From: Acidobacteriota bacterium
GTDB lineage: Bacteria > Acidobacteriota > Thermoanaerobaculia > Multivoradales > J023
Assembly (NCBI GenBank): GCA_029263315.1
Contig: JAJCXR010000054.1
Coordinates: 186,001-250,000, forward strand
Length of the DNA: 64,000 nt
Reading direction: 5' to 3'
The notes under the pieces are model-generated. The model was not told the DNA's origin. It saw nothing but the letters and a program-made list of their open reading frames with translations, and searched no databases. Shown piece by piece: positions 1 through 8,618 of this stretch. Within the stretch, counting starts at the first letter, position 1. Every line of letters begins with the position of its first letter. Made by a program: the position numbers and the translations under genes.

Positions 1-2745
1 GACCACCAGAGCCTTACGACCGCTGATGCCCTGCAGTTGCACGAGGGAGAAAACCAACGACTCCCACAAAGCCGTGCGACCGCTCGCCTCCAAGCCGTCG
101 ATGGCAGTGATGATGCGGTTGAGATCGCCGGTGGTGGCCCGGGCCAGACGGGGCTCACTGTCGAAATCGACGACAAACGCACGGTCCTGCTCACGGAAAG
201 TCGAGCGCAGGAAATCGGTGGCCGCCCGTTGCACACCCGGCAACTTGACGAACATGCTGGCGGACGAATCGATGGCCATGCCGAGGGTGATCGGCAAGTC
301 GCTGGCGTCGCTGAACAGGGTGACATCCTGTAACACGCCGTCTTCGCGGACTTCGAACTCCGACTCTTCGAGCCCCCGCACCGGCCGCCCGTCCTTGTCA
401 CTGACGACCACAAAAAGCTCCACCAAGTTGACCTCGAGGCGTTCGCTGGCCACCGCCGGACCATTCATGAACAGCACGTCCTCCGCCAGGCTGCCGTCAT
501 CGAGGATGGCCACCGCCCGCACATAACCCACCGGTCGATTGGCCGGGATATCGATGCGCTGCCGGAACGGTGGATTGTAGAGGGTCGCCACCGCTTCGTT
601 GTTCCAAAAGAAGAGCACCCGCTCCAGCTGCCGCTCGACCGGCACCTCCACCTCCGCCAAGACATTGACGGCTCCGACCCCTTGGCCGTCCGCTGGCTCG
701 ACGATCTTGATGCCCAGGCCACCGGTGCCGGCATTGAGAATTACCGAGTCGCGCCCCATCTCGGTGCCGTCGGGACCAAAGGCGATGACCGTCAGCTTCT
801 GGCGTCGAGGATTGCGTCCGAGGTCGAGACGGGCCTCGAAGGGTGCTCGGTTGGCCTCTGCCACCGGTCGATCGTCAAGCTCGAACTCGACCCTCCGCAC
901 GTTGGAATCATAGACCCTGGTAGAGAGCTTCTGACGTCCTCGCAGCACTTCGTTGGTGGCGGGCCGCTCCACCTCGATGACCGTTGGAGCGGGCAGGAGA
1001 TCTCCGAAATCGGCCGGCGAGCCGCGCACTACGCTAGCCCGGCGACCGCCCCAGACCCCGGTCTCCACATCCTCCACCAACACCGCCACCTCATTGGCCC
1101 CGGACGGCAGCTCCAGCTCGACGCGATAACGCCATTCTTCACGCTGCTGCAAATCCTGGGGCGAAAACAGCTGATGACGAAAGGTCAGCTCGCCGTTGTC
1201 CTGAGCCACGGCGACGGAAACCCGCAGCGTCGCCGTGGCGAGCGACGTCGTGTTGGAATCGGCGGCGGCGCCTTGCATTTCCCTCAGATTGAGACGCGCC
1301 TCGAGCTCCCCCCGGCTGGTTACGGCGCCGGCATCGACCTGCAAAACGGCGGCGACATCGAGCTCGCCCACATCATCGTAGCCCGCCAACAGCCGTTCCA
1401 GTCGCAGCCGAGCCATCGCCTGGGGCATGCCGCGAACCACGGAACGACCATAGCGCAATGTCCAGCCTGACCGCTCCGTGCGGATCTCCAAGGGACGGAC
1501 ACCGGCGTCCGCCGCCAGCTTGGAACGGTAGGTGAGATGCAGACGTTGCCCCCAAGCCGCCACCAGCTGACGCAATCCGGAGTCTGCCACCGTCACTTGA
1601 CCACCGGTCGCCTCGGCCATGCGGCGAAGACCCTGCAACGGACGCAGCAGGGTGGGCTCGATCTCCGCCGGCTCGCTCTCCGCTTGCGCTGCGGCCCGCC
1701 GGCGCCGCAGGATCTCTCCGGGCCGGATGGTGACACCGGGCGCCGAGGTCACATTGCCGTCGGGGCTCTCGTTCTGCAAGCTGGTGTACTCCAACTCTTC
1801 GAGATCCTGCCGAGTGGGCGCATAGGCCACCGGAAAGACCGTCCATCCCATGGCGGCCAGCAAACTCGCCGTGGTATCAACGCTGGTATCGAGGGTTGGA
1901 ATACGGGAGGCCCGGCGCAGCACTTCGCGCAACGCCTCTTCCCCCAAGACCTGTGTATAAAAACTGACAGGATCGAGATCGAATCCGTCGACAATCCACA
2001 ACAGGACGGCGGTCTCCGAGGTGGGTTCAGCAGCCGCCCAAAGCAGCAAATCCTGCTGCCTCACCTTGACCAAGTCGAGCTCTTCGAGCACCCCCCCGAC
2101 AACCACCTCGGCGATCTCCGACGGCGTCCAGTCAGGCTGTCCGGCGGCCGGACGCAACCGCCGCAAAGTGCGCTGTCGAATCTTCAGGATTTCGTTGCCG
2201 CCTTCGAGGGACAGGGCGTTACGGGACAAGCTCTCGGTCAGCAGCAAGGGATCACGCCCCCGCAAGACAACTTCCGGTTCCTCACCGTGGGCCACGACTT
2301 CCACACTGCCGGAGTCGGTCATCTGTCGCGCCAAGTCCGAAAGTGTGGAGGATGCTTGGCGTAAATTGCGGCTGGAGGCGAGGCGCAGATCCTGCCAAAT
2401 GACAAATCGCTTCAGGCTTCCCTGTCGCCTCCCCAGGGTTTCTACCGTTTGCCGCACCCCGTCTTCCCAAACCTCTAGGTCGGCGGCCGACACATCTTGC
2501 ACCGGGCGTCCTTGCGCATCTTCGATTTCCAACCAGAGGTCGACGGTTGAGGGCCGGGGAGCCGAAGAGGCACCCGCAGCCTCGACGGACTGCGCCATTA
2601 TGGCGGTGCCGGCCAACCAGGCCAGGAGCAGGCAGAGTTGAACAATCGGCACCGAGGCGCGACGCTGGGCTGCCCATCTGACGACGGCCCTTGTGGGTCT
2701 AGCAGAAGTCGACGTGAGGCAGTTGGAGCCTGCGATATTTAGCAT
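1..2745 (-). CDS. Secreted tandem VWFA-domain protein (C-terminus beyond window)
   Basis: Reading on the minus strand from ATG at 2745-2743 (GAGGA four bases upstream), the frame is open to base 1, giving 915 residues without a stop; the C-terminus is outside the window. A hydrophobic signal segment lies near residues 33-48, ending before Ala-Gln-Ser. The N-terminal part (about 60-330) has the layout of acidobacterial VWFA-related proteins (DxxGRPV, then EDGVRQ) but no MIDAS. A middle part (about 430-760) is a beta-rich region with Ig-like character. A second VWFA unit starts near 775 (DKDGRPVRGL, EDGV) and has an intact MIDAS DSSAS near residue 818. The family is common in Acidobacteriota and is secreted, but its role is unknown. 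The pairing of a degenerate and an intact VWFA unit suggests protein-protein binding at the cell surface. Function is inferred from the fold only. Confidence 0.85.
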   Translation of the reverse strand, partial: MLNIAGSNCLTSTSARPTRAVVRWAAQRRASVPIVQLCLLLAWLAGTAIMAQSVEAAGASSAPRPSTVDLWLEIEDAQGRPVQDVSAADLEVWEDGVRQTVETLGRRQGSLKRFVIWQDLRLASSRNLRQASSTLSDLARQMTDSGSVEVVAHGEEPEVVLRGRDPLLLTESLSRNALSLEGGNEILKIRQRTLRRLRPAAGQPDWTPSEIAEVVVGGVLEELDLVKVRQQDLLLWAAAEPTSETAVLLWIVDGFDLDPVSFYTQVLGEEALREVLRRASRIPTLDTSVDTTASLLAAMGWTVFPVAYAPTRQDLEELEYTSLQNESPDGNVTSAPGVTIRPGEILRRRRAAAQAESEPAEIEPTLLRPLQGLRRMAEATGGQVTVADSGLRQLVAAWGQRLHLTYRSKLAADAGVRPLEIRTERSGWTLRYGRSVVRGMPQAMARLRLERLLAGYDDVGELDVAAVLQVDAGAVTSRGELEARLNLREMQGAAADSNTTSLATATLRVSVAVAQDNGELTFRHQLFSPQDLQQREEWRYRVELELPSGANEVAVLVEDVETGVWGGRRASVVRGSPADFGDLLPAPTVIEVERPATNEVLRGRQKLSTRVYDSNVRRVEFELDDRPVAEANRAPFEARLDLGRNPRRQKLTVIAFGPDGTEMGRDSVILNAGTGGLGIKIVEPADGQGVGAVNVLAEVEVPVERQLERVLFFWNNEAVATLYNPPFRQRIDIPANRPVGYVRAVAILDDGSLAEDVLFMNGPAVASERLEVNLVELFVVVSDKDGRPVRGLEESEFEVREDGVLQDVTLFSDASDLPITLGMAIDSSASMFVKLPGVQRAATDFLRSTFREQDRAFVVDFDSEPRLARATTGDLNRIITAIDGLEASGRTALWESLVFSLVQLQGISGRKALVV

Positions 2746-2961
2746 CGGGTCCTCGATGGTGACGTGATGGGATTCTCATTGGGGCGTGTCGAATATCCAC
2801 CTACAGCAAGCTATACGCTGGCGTAAGTCGACGGGTTCCCCCATCTATCAAGCAATCTGCTTGCCAAGATGGAATTCCCCGCCCTGGCCCCCGACCTCAC
2901 GTCACGACGGTGGAGCGATGGGCATCGCCGCGCACACCGTCCCGGCCCAATTCATGAGCCC

Positions 2962-3165
2962 CTATCGCAGTCGATCGGCGGGTGCCCGGAAGGTCTGGTC
3001 CGCCACGCTGCTGTCTTCGGACTGCCGCCGATCCAACCACTCCTCGAGCGCTTCGATGGTGACGTCACGCAACGATCTGCCAATGCCACTGCGCATGGCA
3101 TCGCGCAGTCGATCGCTGAGCTCGACGGGCAATTCAATGGTCAAAACAGTCGTCGTCTTCGGCAT
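2962..3165 (-). CDS. Small ribbon-helix-helix (CopG/Arc-like) protein
   Basis: This encodes 67 residues. The N-terminal strand (TTTVLTIELP) followed by two short helices (ELSDRLRDAM, then LRDVTIEALEEWLDRR) is the pattern of ribbon-helix-helix DNA-binding proteins, including type II antitoxins. AGGAG lies eight bases before ATG 3165-3163, so the start is well supported. The C-terminal 20 residues are polar and probably disordered, as in antitoxins that fold on a toxin. No toxin-like gene is adjacent on either side, so it is an orphan regulator or a relict antitoxin. Isolated monocistronic context between two minus-strand genes. Confidence 0.65.
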   Translation of the reverse strand: MPKTTTVLTIELPVELSDRLRDAMRSGIGRSLRDVTIEALEEWLDRRQSEDSSVADQTFRAPADRLR

Positions 3166-3373
3166 TGGAACTTCTCCTAGCTGAAGCTCTCGCCTCGAAC
3201 GGTGACCGGCAAGTCACTTGTCGCTGAGGCGAAAATGTCAACTCGTCGTTGGGTCCATCTTATACGCTGCATGGTCCTCACCTCCAGCCATCGCCGCCGG
3301 GCGCGCCTCTCCGCGCCTTGCCGGCGAGTCGACATGCGGCACGATTTCGAGCGATGATCGTCTTCCGCAACCC

Positions 3374-4699
3374 TTAGCGCATGCCGTGCTGCTGGCCATA
3401 GGCTTGCCATGCGGGGGGATCCTCGGGGGCCGCTGCCATGACGTCGGCCAAGGTATCCAGATCCCCTAAGGCACGCAGCAAATCGCAATAGGTGATACGC
3501 CACTGCCACTCCCAGGGCGCCAGCTCCAAAGCGCGGGCGAGATGGGTCCGTGCCGTAGCGGCCCGATCCTTGACGATGGCGAGCCGTCCCGCCACATAAT
3601 GGAATCGGGCAAAGTGAGGGCGGGCCGAGAGGCCACGCTGCAGGAGCTCAGCGGCGGCGTCCAGATCGCCGTCTTCGAGGGCCAAAAGGGCTGAGCTGGC
3701 CAGAGCTCCGGGATGATCCGGTTGCTGCCCCAAGACTCGGTCGAAAAGACGGCGGGCGTCGTTCCGACGCCCTGCATCACCCGCCCAGGTTGCCATTTGC
3801 ACCAGATCGTTCACCGAAGCTTCGTCGGCCGAGGCCAGCTCATCGAGCAAGCTCTGAGCGACCGCCAGATCACCGCTCTGGTAGAGCAGCTCGAGCCGCC
3901 TCTGGCGCCAGGCGAAGGGCACGGCGGGTAGCTTTGGCTCCAGGTCGTGCATCAGCTCGAGGGCCGCCGCCGGTTCGAGGGGTGACATCGTTCCGTCATG
4001 CTGCAAACGACGCACCTGCTGGTGTACCTCCAGCCATCGACGCGCCGACTCGATATCCCCCGCCCGCTGGGTCCACCGTCCGAGCAGGTAGAAGGCGCTG
4101 AAGTTGAACGGGTCCAGCTGGACGGTCCGCAGAGCGTGGTGCAAGACCTTGTCGCCTTCTTCCAGCTGCGCGTATAGACGGGCGGCGGTGGCATGCACCG
4201 ACGCATCGTCTGGAGCCTGCACCAAGGCCTGCTCAATGGCCTCGACGGCCGCAAGCGGATCCGCCTCGAAATCGACCTCGGCGCGCAGCCGCCAGCCGGC
4301 GGCGGAGGGAGCGAGCCCCTCAGCCCATCGCCGGGCGGCGTCCCTGTCCCCCAGCAGCAGTAAGGTCGAGACCACCCGCTGCTCGACCTCTTCGTCGTCG
4401 CCTTGCCGTTCCAGATAGCGTTGCAACAACTCCACTCCGGTGCTCAGGCTTTGCTGATACCCGGACAGCCAACTGAGGCCCTGTTGACGTAATGACGGTA
4501 GATGCTCCGGAAACTGTTCCACGTCGCGGGCAAAATACTGACGTGCCCAGTCGAATCGTCCCTCGGCGACGGCATTTTCGCCTCGCCAACGGTCCAAGGT
4601 GGGAGCCTCCGGGGCGACCCCGCCACAGGCCCACAGAAGGCCACAGGCCAGGGGAAGGCCGAGAGCCATCCATCCGCGATGCCGCGACGGGCTCGCCAT
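3374..4699 (-). CDS. TPR-repeat lipoprotein
   Basis: This encodes 441 residues. A signal peptide ends in a lipobox LWAC (Cys25), so it should be lipid-anchored. From about residue 35 to the end the protein is alpha-helical TPR-like repeats, for example the WLSGYQQSLSTGVELLQRYL, AAVEAIEQALVQAPDD and LDAAAELLQRGLSARPHFA segments. It is the last gene of a four-gene unit and starts three bases after the stop of the parvulin lipoprotein at 4703, so translation is probably coupled. TPR lipoproteins usually scaffold envelope complexes. Here the partners are likely the two parvulins and the phosphatase-superfamily protein encoded upstream. The substrate is not known. Confidence 0.8.
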   Translation of the reverse strand: MASPSRHRGWMALGLPLACGLLWACGGVAPEAPTLDRWRGENAVAEGRFDWARQYFARDVEQFPEHLPSLRQQGLSWLSGYQQSLSTGVELLQRYLERQGDDEEVEQRVVSTLLLLGDRDAARRWAEGLAPSAAGWRLRAEVDFEADPLAAVEAIEQALVQAPDDASVHATAARLYAQLEEGDKVLHHALRTVQLDPFNFSAFYLLGRWTQRAGDIESARRWLEVHQQVRRLQHDGTMSPLEPAAALELMHDLEPKLPAVPFAWRQRRLELLYQSGDLAVAQSLLDELASADEASVNDLVQMATWAGDAGRRNDARRLFDRVLGQQPDHPGALASSALLALEDGDLDAAAELLQRGLSARPHFARFHYVAGRLAIVKDRAATARTHLARALELAPWEWQWRITYCDLLRALGDLDTLADVMAAAPEDPPAWQAYGQQHGMR

Positions 4700-4702
4700 G
4701 CC

Positions 4703-6514
4703 TCAGTCGGCTCCGCGGGTCAGTTGCTCCACCAAACGTTGTCCGAAAAGATCCAGATTGTCTTCGAAGACAACCCATCCTTGATCTTCAGCCAGGCTGC
4801 GCGACCACTCGGCAGCCATGGCCTCACCGTGCTCACTGATGAAATCCGCCCGTACTTGCTGCTGCACCTCGAGAAAGCTCAGCTGACGGGGCGGGATGTA
4901 GACGTTGATCTGCACCACATAGATGAAACGGCCGCTGCGATGGGGGCCCAGCACTGCCCCTTCCACATGCTCCTCCATCAAGGCGGCACTGAGCTCGGGG
5001 CGGCTGGCGAAGAGGTCTCGCAAACCCATTTGCGGTAGCACCGCTTGCTCCGCTGCCGTCGCTTCGCTCTCGGCCTGCCACAGCTCCGCCGCGGTCTGTG
5101 GATTCTCCTTCAGGGCCTCGGCGAAGCGACGGGGTCGCTCCAGATAGGCCAGTGGATCGCCGCCACCGATGGGCCATGAATACAAGGTCAGCTCGAGCCG
5201 AGGATCGCTCATGTAGCGACCCTTGTTGTTGTCGTAGGCCTGCCGCAGCAACTCCTCCGGCTGCCGGGTCAAGTGGTCCCGTAGGGCCAGACGGCGTAGG
5301 TAGTCTTGGCTGAAGCCCTCCTTTGCTGCAGCCAGTAAGGGATCCAGCACCTCGGGCCCCAGGTTCTCCATGGAGGCGATGAACAACAGCCTGCTGACCT
5401 GCTCGGCCAAGGCCTTCTCCGGCGTCTTGCCCTGCCGAATCGCCGGTAGCAGGCTTCGTAGAGTGACGACATCCTCGCCCAGGGAAAAAATCACTTCGTC
5501 CGCCGGTAGGGCTTGCCAATCCGTACCGTCTAGGGCTTCCGGCAGGTCCACCCCTTGCGCCGTGGCTTCCTTTTCCATGAGCTCGCGCAGCCATATGGCA
5601 CGCCGCTCCTCACCGAGCAAATTGGCGATCTCCTCTTGCAGCAGCTCCACCTGGGGCTCGACGGCTGGGATCACCTGACGCACTCGAAAGAGCTGGCAAC
5701 CGGCTCGATTGCGCAGCACCCGGCTGATCGCTCCCGGTTCCAAAGCAAAGAGCAACTCACCCACCTCGCCCCGCAACTGATCCCTCGACAACGCCGACAC
5801 CAGCCCGCCGGTGGCGGCGTTGGAGGAATCTGAATGCTGGCGCACCAGGGTGTCGAAGCTGGCACCGTCGACGAGTTGTCGGCGTAGCTCCTCGGCCCGC
5901 TCACAGATGGCGTCTTTTTGCTCTGCCGACGCCGACGCCGGAAAGGCCAAGAGCAGATTCTGAAAGATGCGTCGCTCAGGCGAGTGCCAATCGTCACGAT
6001 GAGCTTCGAAATAGGCCAGAATCTCCTGGCCGGACACCTCGAAGGATTGATTGTGCCGCTGTAGGTAGCGACGCATCAGGATGTCGTCCCGCTTGCTGGC
6101 CCAACCGCTGGCGAAGGTCTCGTCGTCCGCCAACGCCTCCGCCTCGGGACTGCTCAACAAGTGGCGCCTTTCGAACAAGCGATCCAGGTGCAGCCGCAAC
6201 CACTCGGCAGTGGAGCTGGTGGCCGGAGGCTGACGTTCGGCCACCGGAAGGCGCAGCAGATAGGCGTCGAGATCGGCAACCTTGAGCTGCCCACCGTCCC
6301 ATTTGGCCAACACCTCGGGTTCCACCGGCTGCGCCGCGGGTTGGCAGCCGAGGCCCCAAAGACCCAACACCCACAGGGCAATCAATCCACCAGCTCGCAG
6401 CCCTCTCACCCGATGGGCGAGCTCGGTGCTCTTGCAGCCCGCTAGCAGCCCGAGAGGACCGACCGCATCCTGTACCGTTTTCGGTAAAACTGGACGGACA
6501 CTAGCTTGCTTCAT
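4703..6514 (-). CDS. Parvulin-type peptidyl-prolyl isomerase lipoprotein
   Basis: This encodes 603 residues. A hydrophobic stretch at 41-56 ends in a lipobox-like GLGC (Cys57), which predicts an exported lipoprotein. A SurA-like N-terminal helical region (about 65-180) is followed by a parvulin domain (about 180-290; RRIFQNLLLAF, GGLVSALSRDQL, VGELLFALEPGAIS, FRVRQVIP). A second helical region holds the C-terminal half. The start ATG overlaps the stop of the upstream gene as ATGA (6511-6514). The 40 residues before the signal segment are unusually long, and the first codons overlap a 21-nt repeat also found near 61.8 kb, so the N-terminus may have been altered by an inserted element. Likely role: folding of envelope proteins, based on family. 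Confidence 0.82.
   Translation of the reverse strand: MKQASVRPVLPKTVQDAVGPLGLLAGCKSTELAHRVRGLRAGGLIALWVLGLWGLGCQPAAQPVEPEVLAKWDGGQLKVADLDAYLLRLPVAERQPPATSSTAEWLRLHLDRLFERRHLLSSPEAEALADDETFASGWASKRDDILMRRYLQRHNQSFEVSGQEILAYFEAHRDDWHSPERRIFQNLLLAFPASASAEQKDAICERAEELRRQLVDGASFDTLVRQHSDSSNAATGGLVSALSRDQLRGEVGELLFALEPGAISRVLRNRAGCQLFRVRQVIPAVEPQVELLQEEIANLLGEERRAIWLRELMEKEATAQGVDLPEALDGTDWQALPADEVIFSLGEDVVTLRSLLPAIRQGKTPEKALAEQVSRLLFIASMENLGPEVLDPLLAAAKEGFSQDYLRRLALRDHLTRQPEELLRQAYDNNKGRYMSDPRLELTLYSWPIGGGDPLAYLERPRRFAEALKENPQTAAELWQAESEATAAEQAVLPQMGLRDLFASRPELSAALMEEHVEGAVLGPHRSGRFIYVVQINVYIPPRQLSFLEVQQQVRADFISEHGEAMAAEWSRSLAEDQGWVVFEDNLDLFGQRLVEQLTRGAD
6483..6503. repeat. 21-nt repeat, copy 1 (IS-end-like)
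   Basis: GGTAAAACTGGACGGACACTA recurs at 61827-61847 with one mismatch. The terminal GGACACTA is also the reverse complement of TAGTGTCC at 62881. It lies in the first codons of the parvulin lipoprotein. No transposase is present. It looks like a remnant of a transposable-element end. Confidence 0.4.
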
Positions 6515-8613
6515 GGGGTAACACTCGCAACAGGTTTCGAAGGTAACGCGGACTCGAGGGTAGTGAGATGGCGCAGGGCGATGCGGGTTGGCTGATGTTG
6601 AGGAGCCAAAACAGCGGCCCGCTCCAGCAAGCCCCTCGCCCGGGTCGTCTCCCCGCGGTCGATCAAAAGCTTGCCGTAGTTGTAGAAGGCGAGGTGAAAG
6701 TAGGGGGATTCGGTGATGATGGCCTGGTAGATCGCCTCGGCTTCGCTGAGCTTGCCATTGGTGGCCACTTGATTGGCCAGATAGAGCTGCATCCAGCGGC
6801 TATCGGGATCGATCTCCAAGCCGCGGCGAAAGCTGGCTTCGGCCTCCTCGGGCTGATTCAGCCCCTGATACGCCTTGCCGATCCAAATGGCCCCGGCGAT
6901 CTCGTCGGCCGGCAGCTCCAAGAGCAAGTCGAGCCCTTCTTGATATTGCCCGAGCTGTACCAAGATCTCCCCCTTCAAGCGCAACGTCGCCAGGGACGAC
7001 GGTCGCAGGGCCAGCACTTTGTCGATGTATTCGAAGCTGCGGTCCCAGTCTTCCATCATGCCGTAGAGGATGGCCAACCCTTGATAGGCATCGACGTTCT
7101 GCGGGCTGCGTTGTAGGAGCTCGTGCCAGAATTGCTCGGCGTAGGCCCAACGCCCCGAGGCCATGGCTGCTTTTGCGTCGGAGAACAGGGAAATATCGAC
7201 CACCCGATCCTTGGGGTCGATCAAATCTTCCACATCCAGAAAATCGCTCATCGAATCGACGGCGCTGAGATCACCTTGCAGATATCCCAAGGCGGCCAAG
7301 CGCTCCATCGTCTCCCGGTCGATCTCCTGGACCGATTCGCCGACGCTACGGGCCTCGTTGCGGGCCAGAAAATCCTCCAGCTCCTGCATCAACCCCGCGG
7401 CCATCTCGGGCTCATCGGCTAAACGATCGGCCCGTTCATCCGGGTCATTGGCCAGATCGAAGAGCTCCGGCCTGGGGGCATGGACCAATCGCCAATCACC
7501 TTTCATCCAGGCGCTGAGCTGCGCCCAACCCTGGCTGGTCCGCGGTGCGATGGTCTCGAAAAAGCCGGTGAATCTGGGATAACCGGCCGGCGCCGGTCCG
7601 CCGTTGTCGAGCAGCGGCCAAAGGCTGTGGGAGGTGGCGAACTCGCCATCCGGCGGCGTCAACTCCAAAGGATCCAGAAGGGTGCGAAAGAGCTGAGTCG
7701 AGATCGTCCACTCCTCCGTCTCACCCACCGGGACCCCGGGGCCACGGAGGATCAGCGGGATGTGTAGGGTGGCTTGATGCAGCAAGATGGCATGGGTCAT
7801 CTCGCCGTGCTCCCCGAGGCCTTCCCCGTGATCGGCGGTCAGCACCACCAACGTATTCTCCCAATCCCCGCTCTCCTTCAAGGCGTCGAACAACCTCCCC
7901 AATTGCTCGTCCACATAGGCGATCTCACCGTCGTAGGGAGAGGTTCGAAACTGCACATCGTAGGGGGCCGGCGGCGCCAACGGCTGATGCGGATCAAAGA
8001 AATGCACAAAGGTGAAGCGCGGCGCGTCGCCGTCGTCCCTGCTCCAATGCTCCAGCACCGCATCGACGACTTGCCCGGCCGGACGCTCGTCGAAGTAGAT
8101 ACTCCGATCCTTGCGCGTCGGGTCCTCGTTGCCCGCCTTGAAATCGGCGTCGTAGAGATCAAACCCTTGATCGAGGCCAAAGCGACCCTCGAGGGGAAAG
8201 GATGCGATGAAGGCAGCGGTATCGTATCCGGCGTCGCGGAGCACCTCCGCCAAGGTCGCAGCTTCCTGCGGCACAACAAAGGTTCCGTTGTCGTGTACCG
8301 TGTGGCTCGGGGGAAAGAGACCGGTCATCAACGAGGTATGGGACGGCAGGGTGATGGGGACCGGCGTCAGATGCTGCCAAAAGAGGAATCCGTCCGTCGC
8401 CAAAGCATCGATATTGGGTGTTTGAGCCCTGGCGTAGCCATAAACCCCGAGATGATCGGCCCGGGTCGTATCCATGGTGATGATCAGAATATCCGGTCGT
8501 GGTGGCTGACCGCAGGCGATGAGACCACCCAGCCCGCAGAGGAGCAGCGAAGCGCTCACCCCCCTGAGGAGGATTCCGGGCCGAGAACGGACTGCAGCCC
8601 AATACTTTGCCAA
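6511..8613 (-). CDS. Sulfatase/alkaline-phosphatase superfamily lipoprotein with TPR tail
   Basis: The open frame runs back to 9024, but that part lies inside the upstream gene. I place the start at TTG 8613-8611, five bases after a full GGAGGTGA Shine-Dalgarno; GTG 8622-8620 overlapping the upstream stop is the alternative. This gives about 700 residues. The lipobox is LIAC (Cys34). The catalytic domain has the metal-binding MDTTRADHLG and HDxG-type motifs (LTADHGEGLGEHGE). The nucleophile position is Thr88 in T-L-P-S-H, not the Cys/Ser that sulfatases convert to formylglycine. That resembles Thr-nucleophile phospho-transferases of the superfamily. From about 520 on, TPR repeats follow. It overlaps the next gene by ATGA, so the four genes look co-expressed. 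Likely role: cleavage or transfer of a phosphate/phosphonate-type ester in the envelope. Confidence 0.82.
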   Translation of the reverse strand: MAKYWAAVRSRPGILLRGVSASLLLCGLGGLIACGQPPRPDILIITMDTTRADHLGVYGYARAQTPNIDALATDGFLFWQHLTPVPITLPSHTSLMTGLFPPSHTVHDNGTFVVPQEAATLAEVLRDAGYDTAAFIASFPLEGRFGLDQGFDLYDADFKAGNEDPTRKDRSIYFDERPAGQVVDAVLEHWSRDDGDAPRFTFVHFFDPHQPLAPPAPYDVQFRTSPYDGEIAYVDEQLGRLFDALKESGDWENTLVVLTADHGEGLGEHGEMTHAILLHQATLHIPLILRGPGVPVGETEEWTISTQLFRTLLDPLELTPPDGEFATSHSLWPLLDNGGPAPAGYPRFTGFFETIAPRTSQGWAQLSAWMKGDWRLVHAPRPELFDLANDPDERADRLADEPEMAAGLMQELEDFLARNEARSVGESVQEIDRETMERLAALGYLQGDLSAVDSMSDFLDVEDLIDPKDRVVDISLFSDAKAAMASGRWAYAEQFWHELLQRSPQNVDAYQGLAILYGMMEDWDRSFEYIDKVLALRPSSLATLRLKGEILVQLGQYQEGLDLLLELPADEIAGAIWIGKAYQGLNQPEEAEASFRRGLEIDPDSRWMQLYLANQVATNGKLSEAEAIYQAIITESPYFHLAFYNYGKLLIDRGETTRARGLLERAAVLAPQHQPTRIALRHLTTLESALPSKPVASVTP

Positions 8614-8618
8614 CGGCC

